Below are positions 9,121 to 18,462 of a DNA stretch of 64,000 bases, in pieces (position 1 is the stretch's first letter; every line of letters begins with the position of its first letter). The translations under genes and the position numbers were made by a program. The stretch lies in the NCBI GenBank assembly GCA_963766195.1, contig CAVXYY010000016.1, positions 1-64,000 on the forward strand. Reading direction: 5' to 3'. Below the pieces are notes generated by a model. The model ran no database searches, was not told the DNA's origin, and saw only the letters and a list, made by a program, of their open reading frames with translations. The DNA comes from JAHEFT01 sp963766195 (GTDB lineage Bacteria > Pseudomonadota > Gammaproteobacteria > Xanthomonadales > SZUA-36).

Positions 9121-9180
9121 GTCTGATGCATTGCACTGATCACAGCATGCCTCGCCGAAGGCGAAGCGACGTCGGGGCCG

Positions 9181-9675
9181 CCTAACCTCTCTCATGGCCT
9201 CCCGCGTCAAGGGCGCACCTTCTTCGGGCCTCGGGGAGTGAGGTCGTTTTTGACGGGGGATTCTTGGGCTTCGTTCGCAGCTTTCGCCGGGCTACCTTCT
9301 GGCGTGGGGAATGTCGATGTGGCGAATCGCGAGGCTCGGGCGGCTCCCGAGTCCATCGGCTCGCAAACCTCTCTCGGGGGTCGGCAAGTCAGGGCACCTG
9401 GCGGATGCCCTGGCCTGGTGGCTTGAGCGCGGTTCGTTTGCCGGGCTCAAGACACGCCCCAGACGCTCCTCCACTCACCGCGCGTCGGCCTCTCAAGGCG
9501 ATTGGCTCACGTCGAAACGTGTCCCGTGAGACTTCGGCTCGGCGGCGGGGCCGATGGTGGCTCTGGTGAGTTGGGCTACGAACTTCTTCTTGCCGAGGCA
9601 CGGGTCCGGGCCGGGCGGCCCATCCAACCGGTGAGGTCGGGGGGCTCTGTCGCGGCTGAAGGCGCAAGCGGGAAT
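9181..9675. repeat. About 0.5-kb repeat element, copy 2
   Basis: Second copy of the 5719-6230 repeat, again starting directly after a GCCTAAC heptamer (9179-9185 region) and differing by scattered substitutions. Its right end carries a short extra duplication (GTCGCGGCTGAAGGCG and GTCGCGGCTGACGGCG) and runs straight into the broken mutS gene. This is the boundary of the chimeric join. Confidence 0.85.
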
Positions 9676-9699
9676 CTCGCCCGAGACGCTCCCTCTGTC

Positions 9700-9722
9700 G
9701 CGGCTGACGGCGCATAGGCAAG
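9700..9722. other. Chimeric junction between planctomycete-like and gammaproteobacterial DNA
   Basis: On the minus strand mutS reads ...RQTALIILLAY and then switches within one or two codons to repeat-derived APSAATEGASRARFP. The repeat side is shared with 5719-6230. GCCTATGC at the switch could belong to either side, so the break cannot be placed more exactly than about 9,711-9,718. Gene families, neighbours and codon use differ on the two sides. Confidence 0.85.
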
Positions 9723-11645
9723 CAGGATGATCAGGGCAGTCTGGCGCATGTAGGTCGACTTGCCGCCCATATTGGGCCCGGTGATGATCAGCATCCGGGT
9801 CTTTGCATCGAGCCGGATGTCATTGGGTGTGAAGGGTTCCTGCTGGATTTGTTCGACCACCGGATGGCGCCCGCCCCTGATATCAAGGCCATCCTGCGTG
9901 GTCAGTTCAGGCTTCACCAGGTCAAGCCGTGCAGCGCGTTCGGCGAAAGCGCATAACACGTCAAGGCGGGACAGCCTGGCAGCCATGTCCTGCAGGGGGT
10001 CCAACTCGCCCAATAGTTGGATCAAAAGTTCGCTGTAACAATGTTTTTCCCGCGCCAGGGCGCGTTCGCGGCTGGACAGAACCTGGTCTTCAAAAGTTTT
10101 CAGCTCCTCCGTGATGTAGCGTTCAGCGCCTTTCAGTGTCTGTTTGCGCGTGTAAGCAGCTGGCACCAGGTGCGTATGCGTGTGCGTGATTTCTATGTAA
10201 TAGCCATGTACCCGGTTATAGCCCACTTTCAGGCTGGGGATGCCGGTTTGTTCCTTTTGGGCTTGTTCGTAGCGGAGCAGAAAATCACTGGCGTTCTCTG
10301 ACAGCCCCCGCAGTTCGTCCAGTTCTTCGTCATAGCCGCGGGCGATAACGCCGCCGTCGCGAATCAGTACCGGAGGCTCGTCGATGATTGCCCGTTCGAG
10401 CAGATCCAGAAGTTCCGGAAAAACCGGCATTTCGCCAACCGCCTGCTGCAATTCAGCGTCTCCCCGCGATAAGGTGGCGGCAAGTCGTGGCATTGCCGCC
10501 AGGGCATGGCGCAAGGTAGTCAGGTCACGCGGCCGGGCGGTCGTCAGCGCGATACGCGACAGGATGCGTTCGACATCGCCTACACCCCGCAGCTCTTCAC
10601 GGAAGTGCTCATACCATTGCCCTGCCAGCAACGCACCGATCGCGGTGTGTCGCCTGGCCAGGATTTCCCGGTTGCGCAGCGGGTTGCCCAGCCAGCGGCG
10701 CAGCAGGCGTCCGCCCATGGCCGTCACTGAAGAATCGATGACTCCGACCAGGGTGGCGCGCTTGTCACCCCCCAGGCTGGTTTCGATTTCCAGGTTTCGC
10801 CGGCTGATCGCATCCAGGTGCAGAAACTCATCCCGTTGTTCGAGCTGGATGCTGCGTAAATGGGGCAGGGCGGTGCGCTGGGTTTCCTGCAGATAGTCCA
10901 GTAATACGCCTGCAGCGGTAATGGCCGCCGGTATTTCTTCAATGCCGAAGCCTCTCAGGTCTGAAGTTCCGAATTGTTCGCAGAGCAGTTTTTCCGCTTG
11001 CCGGGCGTCAAATTTCCAGGGCGCCCGTTCACGGACCCGGTTGGCGCCGGCAAAGGGCAGTTTCATTCCTTCAGGGATCAGCAGTTCAGCCGGCCGCAGG
11101 CGCTCGATTTGCGCTTCAACTTCATCCAGGGAGCGCAACGGATGAACGACGAATCGGCCCGACGCCAACTCCAGCCAGGACAGGGCCAGCTCGTTTCCGG
11201 TTCCTGCCAGTGCCGCCAGCAGGTTTTCCTGCCGTGATTCGAGCAGGGCCTCTTCTGTGATGGTTCCCGGGGTCACCACCCGCACGACCTTGCGCTCCAC
11301 CAGTCCCTTGCCCGGTGTCGGCTCGCTGACCTGTTCGCAGATTGCTGCTGACTCGCCCAGGCGGACCAGCCGCGCCAGGTAACCGTCCAGTGCATGATAT
11401 GGAACGCCTGCCATAGGGATCGGTGCGCCGCCGGATTCACCACGTGTTGTCAGCGTGATATCCAGCAATTTCGCGGCTTTGCGGGCGTCGTCAAAAAAGA
11501 CTTCGTAGAAATCACCCATCCGGAACAGCAGCAGCGTATCCGGGAACTCCGACTTGATACCGAAATACTGCTGCATCAGGGGGGTGTGCCCTTGCGCTGA
11601 TTTCTCGGATTTTTCTGCCGGTTTTAGAGGGGCTGGTGAAGACAT
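9718..11645 (-). CDS. mutS: DNA mismatch repair protein MutS, C-terminus missing at junction
   Basis: MutS recognises mismatches and small loops and recruits MutL. The ATG at 11645 gives MSSPAPLKPAEKSEKSAQGH, then MQQYFGIKSEFPDTLLLFRM and GDFYEVFFDDA with the Phe-X-Glu mismatch-binding motif. The connector, lever and clamp domains follow intact. The Walker A motif GPNMGGKSTYMRQ is present near residue 625. About 640 residues remain of the usual 850-870. Walker B, the signature loop and the C-terminal helix-turn-helix are absent because the sequence switches to a planctomycete-type repeat. Divergent from pncC, as in other gammaproteobacteria where mutS sits near recA. Confidence 0.95.
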
Positions 11646-11698
11646 CTGGAGCAGTGTAACGTAATGTTCATCCGTGCTGAAAGACCAGGGAAGCAATC

Positions 11699-12205
11699 GT
11701 GGAAGACATTACCGTCCCCGGCGATGCCGAGTTCGCCCGGCTGGTTAAACAGGTATCTGCCGGGCTGCTGGCCAGGGGCTGGAAAATGGTTTCCGCAGAA
11801 TCCTGTACCGGCGGATGGATCGCCAAGTGCTGTACCGACCGGGCCGGCAGTTCCGCCTGGTTCGAGCGCGGTTTTGTGACCTACAGCAATGCCGCCAAGC
11901 AGGATTCACTCGGGGTTGATGCAGCGACCCTCGAGCATGCCGGGGCCGTCAGCCGGGAGGTGGCGCTGCAAATGGCTCAGGGCGCCTGCAGACGGGCCGG
12001 CGTAGAGGTTGCCGTTGCGGTGACGGGAATTGCCGGGCCGGATGGCGGCACGCCGCAAAAGCCGGTCGGTACTGTATGGTTCGGCTGGTCGCTCGACGGC
12101 CATTGCGAGGCGGAAGTGGTGCATTTCCCGGGCGACCGCGACGCGGTTCGCCGCTGTACGGTGGCGCATGCCCTGCAGGGACTGATCACCCGCCTGGGGC
12201 CATGA
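11699..12205 (+). CDS. pncC: Nicotinamide-nucleotide amidase PncC (CinA C-terminal type)
   Basis: A 168-residue single-domain protein matching the CinA C-terminal domain. It deamidates nicotinamide mononucleotide to nicotinate mononucleotide in pyridine nucleotide salvage. Visible family motifs are VSAESCTGGWIAKCCTDRAG, with the nucleophile region SCTGG, and AVAVTGIAGPDGGTPQKPVG. It starts with GTG at 11699 after AGGGA. The stop overlaps the next start (ATGA). The arrangement mutS-pncC-recA is the standard gammaproteobacterial one. Confidence 0.93.
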   Translation: MEDITVPGDAEFARLVKQVSAGLLARGWKMVSAESCTGGWIAKCCTDRAGSSAWFERGFVTYSNAAKQDSLGVDAATLEHAGAVSREVALQMAQGACRRAGVEVAVAVTGIAGPDGGTPQKPVGTVWFGWSLDGHCEAEVVHFPGDRDAVRRCTVAHALQGLITRLGP

Positions 12206-12724
12206 ACACCGATCACCGCTTGTTTTTTGCGCTGGTTCCCGACCGGGCGGTGTTACGCCGGATCGGGGAACTCCAGGATTCCCTGCCGGTTTCAGGCCGG
12301 GCGGCCAGACCGCATCAATTCCACGCAACCCTGGCATTCCTCGGCATGCAGCGGCAGGAAGCCATCCCGGTGATCCAGGCGATCGCATCCGGCTTGACCT
12401 TGAGGCCTTGCCGCCTGGTGCTGGATTGTCTCGGCCGGTTCAAGCGCGCAGGCGTTTTATGGCTGGGTGCCAGCTGAAGTTCCGGCCGGACTCAGGGAAT
12501 TTCAGCGATCACTGGTCAGCGCGCTGGCGGATGCTGGAGTTGGCCACGACCCGAAACCCTGGGAATTTCACGTAACGCTTTATCGCAAATTGAGAAAGGC
12601 GCCACCGATAATGGATCCCGTTGCCATTGAATGGGCCGTCACCGGCTTCGACCTGGTCGAGTCGGTCAATGTCGGAAACGGCGTGGAATACCATTCAATC
12701 GGGCACTGGAAAGCAGGGCAATAG
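12202..12724 (+). CDS. thpR: RNA 2',3'-cyclic phosphodiesterase (LigT/ThpR), one frameshift
   Basis: A 2H phosphoesterase of about 173 residues. The two HxTx motifs are HATL (in PHQFHATLAFLG) and HVTL (in WEFHVTLYRKLRK). The N-terminal part MNTDHRLFFALVPD lies in one frame. Near 12470 the frame shifts, and the protein continues from GRFKRAGVLWLG into PAEVPAGLREFQRSLVSAL. Start and pncC stop overlap by four bases, so the two are probably translated together. The enzyme opens cyclic phosphates at RNA ends. Confidence 0.88.
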
Positions 12725-12855
12725 GTCTTGAAACCGCGTGCGATGCGCCTTATTGACATGACCTGCGTAAGAATTGAACCCGTCAGGCAAATTTGGGCTG
12801 AAGACGTACTTTGGGCTGTGTCATAATTGCCGGCATAAAAACCACGGAGAGGAAC

Positions 12856-13887
12856 ATGGACGACAACAGAAAACAGGCTTTGGCAGCGGCGCTCCAGCAA
12901 ATCGAACGCCAATTCGGCAAGGGCGCCATCATGCGCATGGGGGATGCGACCGTGCCGGAAGGCATCCAAGTAGTATCCTCGGGGTCGCTGATGCTGGATG
13001 TGGCGCTGGGTATCGGCGGATTACCCAAGGGCCGGGTGGTCGAAATTTACGGCCCCGAGTCCAGCGGCAAAACCACGATGACCCTGCATGCCATCGCGGA
13101 ATGCCAGAAAGCCGGCGGCACGGCGGCATTCGTGGATGCCGAACACGCCCTGGATCCGGGCTACGCGGAAAAGCTCGGTGTCGACGTTGAGGACTTACTG
13201 GTGTCGCAACCGGACACCGGCGAACAGGCGCTTGAGATCGTCGATATGCTGGTGCGTTCCGGCGCAGTCGACATGGTCGTCGTGGATTCGGTCGCGGCCC
13301 TGACGCCCAAGGCTGAAATCGAAGGCGACATGGGTGATTCGCATGTTGGCCTGCAGGCCAGGCTGATGTCGCAGGCTTTGCGTAAACTCACCGGCAACAT
13401 CAAGCGTTCCAATTGCATGGTGATCTTCATCAACCAGATCCGCATGAAGATCGGCGTCATGTTCGGCAGTCCGGAAACCACCACGGGCGGTAACGCGCTT
13501 AAATTCTACGCTTCCATCCGCCTGGACATTCGCCGGATCGGCGCACTCAAGCAGGGTGATGAAGTGGTCGGTAACCAGACCCGCGTCAAAGTCGTGAAGA
13601 ACAAGATGGCGCCGCCGTTCAAACAGGCCGAGTTCGAGATTCTTTACGGCCAGGGCATTTCCCGTGAAGGGGAGTTGATCGAGCTGGGTGTGAAGCATGG
13701 TTTTGTCGATAAATCAGGCGCCTGGTACAGCTACCAGGGTGACCGGATCGGGCAGGGCAAGGAAAATGTCCGGCAGTTCCTGAAGGATAATCCGGAAATG
13801 GCCGCCAGCATTGAACAACAGGTACGGGCTGAACTGTTGCCGGAGCTTCACGGCAAGCCGGCCAAGGAAGAACCCGTCGCCGGGTAG
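12856..13887 (+). CDS. recA: Recombinase RecA
   Basis: 343 residues, full length. Walker A is GPESSGKTT near residue 70; Walker B-type VVVDSVAALTP, loop L2 GNALKFYASIRLD and the GQGISREGELIELG segment are all present. The start at 12856 follows GAGAGGAAC. RecA forms filaments on single-stranded DNA, drives strand exchange and stimulates LexA cleavage. I do not see a clear CTG-N10-CAG LexA box upstream, so SOS control is not shown here. It is followed by recX. Confidence 0.97.
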   Translation: MDDNRKQALAAALQQIERQFGKGAIMRMGDATVPEGIQVVSSGSLMLDVALGIGGLPKGRVVEIYGPESSGKTTMTLHAIAECQKAGGTAAFVDAEHALDPGYAEKLGVDVEDLLVSQPDTGEQALEIVDMLVRSGAVDMVVVDSVAALTPKAEIEGDMGDSHVGLQARLMSQALRKLTGNIKRSNCMVIFINQIRMKIGVMFGSPETTTGGNALKFYASIRLDIRRIGALKQGDEVVGNQTRVKVVKNKMAPPFKQAEFEILYGQGISREGELIELGVKHGFVDKSGAWYSYQGDRIGQGKENVRQFLKDNPEMAASIEQQVRAELLPELHGKPAKEEPVAG

Positions 13888-13930
13888 AATTTTGATTTCC
13901 GAAGAAAAGGATGCGCCCTCACTCAACGAG

Positions 13931-14365
13931 ATGAGGGCGTTTGCTTATCGGCTCCTCGGCCGTCGTGAGTACAGCATTTTTGAACTGGGGCAGCGGCTCG
14001 GCCAGAAATGGCCGGATGCAATCGACGTCGATGTGCTGATCGACGCCCTGGTTGCGGAGAATCTGCTGTCGGACGAGCGCTACGTGGAGTCTTTTGTGCG
14101 TTTCCGCCTGCAACGATTCCAGGGTCCGTTAAAAATCAAGGCAGATTTGCGCTCCAAGGGGGTCTCCGATTTCCTGGTATCCCGTGAACTGGAAGCCCGT
14201 TCGCACGAATGGTCTGATCTTGCAGCGCTGTGGCTGCAGCGCCAACATCCCGGGGTGATCGATTTTGACGCGAAGAAAAAATATTACCGCAGGCTGACAG
14301 CCCGGGGATTTACCCACGACCAGGCCATGGACGCCCTCAACCGTACTCATTCCGCCTTGGATTAG
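13931..14365 (+). CDS. recX: Regulatory protein RecX
   Basis: RecX modulates RecA filaments. The protein reads MRAFAYRLLGRREYSIFELG, then LIDALVAENLLSDERYVESF and KIKADLRSKGVSDFLVSREL, the helical repeats of the family. The ATG at 13931 gives 144 residues. An in-frame TTG at 13892, five bases after the recA stop, would add 13 residues. Neither start has a strong ribosome binding site, so coupling to recA is likely. Order recA-recX-alaS is typical. Confidence 0.9.
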   Translation: MRAFAYRLLGRREYSIFELGQRLGQKWPDAIDVDVLIDALVAENLLSDERYVESFVRFRLQRFQGPLKIKADLRSKGVSDFLVSRELEARSHEWSDLAALWLQRQHPGVIDFDAKKKYYRRLTARGFTHDQAMDALNRTHSALD

Positions 14366-14424
14366 GTACACTCCGGTCACACATTCAGAATAACCAACTG
14401 CAAGGTCGCGAGGCCAGAAAAACC

Positions 14425-17071
14425 ATGGTGAAATCAACCAACCAAATCCGCCGGGAATTCCTGGACTTTTTCAATGCCAAGGGCCACGAGACCGTGGCTT
14501 CAAGCCCGCTGGTCCCGGCTAACGACCCCACTTTGCTGTTCACCAATGCCGGCATGGTCCAGTTCAAGGACGTGTTCCTGGGCGCGGAAAAGCGCAACTA
14601 CAAGCGTGCGGCGACTTCCCAGCGATGTGTGCGCGCCGGCGGCAAGCACAATGATCTCGACCAGGTGGGTTACACCGCGCGTCACCACACGTTTTTCGAG
14701 ATGCTGGGTAACTTCAGTTTTGGTGACTACTTCAAGGAAGACGCCATCCGCTTTGCCTGGGAGCTGCTGACCGAAGTCTACGGCCTGGAGCCGGGCCGGT
14801 TGTGGGTCACCGTGTATGAAACCGATGACGAGGCGCATGACATTTGGGTTAACGATATCGGCGTCCCGAAAGAACGGGTGATCCGGATCGGCGACAAGCC
14901 GGGCGGCGCCAAATTCGAAAGTGACAATTTCTGGGCCATGGGCGATACCGGACCCTGTGGACCCTGCACGGAAATCTTCTATGATCACGGTCCCGGTGTG
15001 GCCGGCGGGCCGCCGGGATCGCCCGACGAGGACGGCGACCGCTACATCGAGATCTGGAACCTGGTGTTCATGCAGTTCGACAGGGCGGCCGATGGCAGCA
15101 TGAACCCGTTGCCGGCACCCTGCGTCGATACCGGGATGGGCCTGGAACGCCTGGCTGCCGTTTTGCAGCACCAGCACAGCAATTACAGGATTGACCTGTT
15201 TCGCGCCCTGACCGAAGCCGCCGCCAGGCTGACGGGCTGTGACGACCCGGAAAACGCGTCCCTGAACGTTATCGCCGACCACATTCGCGCATGTGCATTC
15301 CTGGTGGCCGATGGCGTGGTTCCCTCGCGTGACGGCCGCGGTTACGTGCTGCGCCGCATCATCCGCCGCGCCATCCGGCATGGCTATAAGCTGGGTGTCA
15401 AGCAACCCTTCTTCCACAAAATGGTGGGACCGCTGGCGGAGCAGATGGGCGATGCCTACCCGGAACTGAGACGGAAATCGGAGTTGATCAGCACGACCTT
15501 GCTGGAAGAAGAGGAGCGGTTCTCGCGCACCCTGGATACCGGCATGGGTATTCTCAAGGATGTGATCGCGAAAGCCTCCAGTGCGGATGGCGGTCAGATT
15601 GACGGCAGCACCGCCTTCCTGTTGTACGACACCTACGGGTTCCCGCTGGACCTGACCCAGGATATTGCCCGGGAAAACAACCTCGGGGTTGATGAGGCCG
15701 GGTTCCAACGGGAAATGGCAAAACAGCAGGAGCGCGGGCGTTCCTCGGGCAAGTTTGCCCAACAGGCCCAGATTTCAGCAGAAACCATTAAAAACCAGCA
15801 GCCCACCCAGTTCCTCGGTTATCAGCAGCTGGAAACCACGGATTCCCGGATCACCGCCATTCTTGTCGACGGCGAGCAGGTAGAACAACTCAAGCCTGGT
15901 GAAGAGGCCGTGCTTCTGCTGGATAAAACCCCCTTCTACGCGGAGTCCGGCGGGCAGGTGGGTGACACCGGCCTGATCCGCTGCGGCAAAAACAGCTTTG
16001 AAGTCCAGGATACGATCAAGATTGCAGGTGTCTTTTTCGGCCATATCGGGAAACTCACTAACGGTCAACTGAAAACCGGAGACGAAGTCATAGCCGCGGT
16101 GGATAAGCCACGGCGCCAGGCCATCGTGTTGCATCATTCGGCAACGCACCTGCTGCATGCCGCTTTGAAGCAGGTGCTTGGCGCCCACGTTGAGCAGCGT
16201 GGTTCACTGGTCGCGCCGGAGCACCTTCGTTTCGACTTCACACATCCGCGGGCGGTAACACAGGCCGAATTGGCTGAGATCGAGCGCATTGTGAACCGTG
16301 AAATCCGGGCCAATCCCGATGCCGACGTGCAGGTGATGAGCTTTGACGATGCACTCCAGACCGGCGCAACGGCCCTGTTTGGCGAGAAGTACGGCGACCG
16401 GGTGCGCGTTTTGCGGTTCGGTGACTTCTCGATCGAACTGTGTGGCGGCACCCATGTGAACCGCGTGGGTGACATCGGCCAGTTCAAGATCGTCGAGGAG
16501 TCTGCTATTGCTGCAGGTATCCGCCGGATTGTGGCCGTGGCGGGCGAATCAGCCGTGCAGCGCATTCAGACCATCGATTCACAATTGAAGGAAGTGGCCA
16601 GCGTGTTGAAAATAGCGCCGGACGCCGTGGAAGAAAGGCTGGGCCAGATACTCGAGCGCAGCCGGTCGCTGGAAAAGGAACTGGAAGAACTGAAATCGAA
16701 GATCGCCAGCGCCAGCGGAGACGAACTGCTGGGCTCCGCGGTAGATGTTAACGGCATCAAAGTACTGGCTGCACGGCTCGATGATGTCGACCCCAAAGCC
16801 CTTCGGGATACCGTGGACCGGCTCAAAGACCGTTAGGAACCGCGGTTGTTGCCATAGGCAGCGCTGAAAACGGCAAGGTCAGGTTGGCGGTTGGAATCAG
16901 CAGGATTTACTTGCTCGGATTCAGGCCGGCAATCTGGTAAACTTCATCGCACAACAAGTTGGCGGCAAGGGCGGAGGACGTCCGGATTTTGCCCAAGCCG
17001 GCGGGTCCCAACCGGAAAATCTGGACGGGGCGCTGATAACGGTACAAAATTGGGTCGCTGAAAATAGCTGA
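14425..17071 (+). CDS. alaS: Alanine-tRNA ligase (two frameshifts near the C-terminus)
   Basis: Charges tRNA-Ala. The class II core begins MVKSTNQIRREFLDFFNAKG. The editing domain zinc ligands lie in HHSATHLLHAAL and ELCGGTHVNRVGDIG. The first frame stops at 16836 after 803 residues, which is short. The C-terminal DHHA1 domain is still there in other frames: GTAVVAIGSAENGKVRLAVG, then after a second shift LLARIQAGNLVNFIAQQVGG and RPDFAQAGGSQPENLDGAL, ending at TGA 17069-17071. One missing T near 16833 and one missing A near 16899 would restore about 881 residues, the family length (E. coli 876). Probably sequencing error, since an alaS gene without DHHA1 would be very unusual. Confidence 0.95.
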
Positions 17072-17225
17072 CCCGGCGTTGCACCGTAACGAAGGGAATT
17101 GGAGCAATGGCTGCCTGAGCAGGCTGTCCATTGCAATTTAATCGTCTCGCGATGGTTTTGGCATAAGCGTAGAAGACAAGAATAGCGCGGATACATGATG
17201 TGTCCGAAACCAAAGGAAGGTTAAT

Positions 17226-17426
17226 ATGCTCATTCTGACAAGAAGAATTGGAGAGAAACTTGTCATTGGTGACAACGTCACCGTTACAGTTTTGGGTGTT
17301 AAAGGAAATCAGATCCGTATCGGCATCGAGGCGCCGCCTGATGTGCAGGTACACCGGGAAGAAATTTATCAACGGATTCTGAAAGAGCGCTCCGACGGAA
17401 CAGCGCAACCCGCAGAAGACCACTGA
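17226..17426 (+). CDS. csrA: Carbon storage regulator CsrA
   Basis: A 66-residue RNA-binding protein that represses or activates translation by binding GGA motifs in leaders. MLILTRRIGEKLVIGD and VTVLGVKGNQIRIGIEAP and VHREEIYQRI are the conserved strands and helix, with the RNA-contacting Arg residues present. GGAAGG precedes the ATG. It follows alaS, the usual gammaproteobacterial order, though lysC is not between them. Confidence 0.96.
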   Translation: MLILTRRIGEKLVIGDNVTVTVLGVKGNQIRIGIEAPPDVQVHREEIYQRILKERSDGTAQPAEDH

Positions 17427-17551
17427 TAGCCAACCCTGGTATTCCAGGAACCGGCATAGCCGGTGAATTTCCTGTTTCAGCGCAAAAGACAAACGTTTAG
17501 AATACCCCTCCGGTTTGGGTGCGATAAACAAACCTGAAAAATTTGATTTCC

Positions 17552-17642
17552 GGAGAGATGGCCGAGTGGCTGAAGGCGCGCCCCTGCTAAGGGCGTATGG
17601 GTTAATAGCCCATCGAGGGTTCGAATCCCTCTCTCTCCGCCA
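17552..17642 (+). tRNA. tRNA-Ser(GCT)
   Basis: GGAGAGA pairs with TCTCTCC, followed by discriminator G and encoded CCA. The anticodon loop is CCTGCTAAG with anticodon GCT. A long variable arm (TATGGGTTAATAGCCCAT) marks a type II tRNA. The T arm is GAGGGTTCGAATCCCTC. Its 3' end is duplicated 261 bases downstream. Confidence 0.97.
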
Positions 17643-17909
17643 AATAAAGAACCCCGCTAATGCGGGGTTTTTTATTTGATGGAGAGCAGGGTGAGGGGCG
17701 TCTGCCGCGAAGCGGCCGAGGGTTCGACACAAAATTGTCAGGAACAATTTTGAACATCGTAGCGCAGCGAAGATGGCCCGAAGGGCGGAAGGCAGGACGC
17801 CTGGAGTAAATGCGCCGGGAACAAATTTGGTCGCACGACCAACGGGAGAGCGCCCGAAGGGCCGAACACAGGATGTGTTCGGACAATCCCTCTCTCTCCG
17901 CCAAATAAA
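17624..17909 (+). repeat. tRNA 3'-end duplication with structured spacer (rtT-like), tRNA-Ser locus
   Basis: The last 19 bases of tRNA-Ser plus AAATAAA recur exactly at 17885-17909, 261 bases downstream. The spacer begins ACAAAATTGTCAGGAACAAT and contains GGGCGGAAGGCAGGACGCC and TGGAGTAAA, which also occur, slightly changed, in the spacer after tRNA-Pro at 52798-52869. Several short hairpins are possible: CAAAATTGT/ACAATTTTG, GGCAGGACGCC, CGAAGGGCCG, and ACACAGGATGTGT. The layout resembles the E. coli tyrT operon, where repeats carrying the tRNA 3' end make rtT RNA. Whether this spacer is expressed is not known. Confidence 0.75.
17649..17674 (+). terminator. Intrinsic terminator after tRNA-Ser
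   Basis: AACCCCGC-TAAT-GCGGGGTT followed by TTTTAT. The stem is seven to eight base pairs. It lies between the mature tRNA end and the structured repeat, so part of the transcripts may read through. Confidence 0.8.
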
Positions 17910-17999
17910 AGCCCCTCCAATTCCATGAAAACCGGAATCTCCTACCTCGATTGGGGTGAATACCTGTTTCAGACAGAAATGTGATTTCTTTATATAAAA

Positions 18000-18239
18000 G
18001 TGGTGAAAACCACAAGCTATTTCAGACTTTGCCGGAGCCGGCCTGACCGTGCAATAATCAGGTTAGAATGGATTCGCCGAACCATTGAATTTCCGGAGGC
18101 TGAAAAAATTCAGGCGGATGGCCGCATTCGTCGATGGTCGAGGATTCCTGAAGTGGGAAATAAGTACTTGAGAGTGGTGCTTCTTCCGGATGGTGAAACA
18201 GTACATAACGCATTTTTCGATCGTGGGTGTAAACCATGA
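18000..18239 (+). CDS. DUF4258-like small protein, upstream partner of a DUF2283 protein
   Basis: 79 residues from the GTG at 18000, beginning VVKTTSYFRLCRSRPDRAII, then LEWIRRTIEFPEAEKIQADG, RRWSRIPEVGNKYLRVVLLP and ETVHNAFFDR. It resembles small proteins that precede DUF2283 genes. I infer a DUF4258-like fold, as in some toxin components, but no activity is shown. The stop overlaps the next ATG (ATGA), implying coupled translation. It lies just downstream of the tRNA-Ser repeat element. Confidence 0.65.
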   Translation: MVKTTSYFRLCRSRPDRAIIRLEWIRRTIEFPEAEKIQADGRIRRWSRIPEVGNKYLRVVLLPDGETVHNAFFDRGCKP

Positions 18240-18433
18240 AAGTAAAATACTTCAAAGATACGGATACTCTATATATCGAGTTTCAGGATCAGGATATAGC
18301 TGAGTCCAGGGACCTGGACGAAAATACCCTTCTGGATCTGGATGCCGACGGGAATATTTGTGCCATGACATTCGAGCACGCCAGTACTCGCACCGACGTA
18401 CAGCAAATCACACTTGAGGGGATTGCAGCCTAG
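18236..18433 (+). CDS. DUF2283 family protein
   Basis: 65 residues: MKVKYFKDTDTLYIEFQDQD, then ESRDLDENTLLDLDADGNIC and MTFEHAS. This is the typical short acidic DUF2283 protein, with D-T-L-Y-I near the N-terminus and LDLDxxGxIxxxEIxxAS in the middle. The family is of unknown function and is often encoded next to a DUF4258 or BrnT-like gene, so an antitoxin-type role is possible. Its start overlaps the upstream gene. Confidence 0.85.
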   Translation: MKVKYFKDTDTLYIEFQDQDIAESRDLDENTLLDLDADGNICAMTFEHASTRTDVQQITLEGIAA

Positions 18434-18462
18434 CACTTTTACTTATGGTTCGCGGCTCGTGC

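Noticed and set aside
1..9717. Reading the planctomycete-like segment as a genomic island acquired by the gammaproteobacterium
   Set aside because: The join cuts mutS without any second half, integrase border or target duplication, and lies at the edge of a repeat; misassembly explains it better.
12725..12855. LexA box upstream of recA
   Set aside because: No CTGT-N8-ACAG type site is visible; GCTGTGTCATAATTGCC is too far from the consensus.
14500..15762. Long minus-strand open frame of 420 codons inside alaS
   Set aside because: It is antisense to a highly conserved essential gene, has no family motifs, and reflects the GC-rich third-position bias.
16907..17131. Minus-strand open frame of 74 codons after alaS
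   Set aside because: The plus strand here encodes the conserved AlaS C-terminal domain (FIAQQVGGKGGG, QAGGSQPENLDG) once two single-base shifts are allowed, so the minus-strand frame is a shadow.
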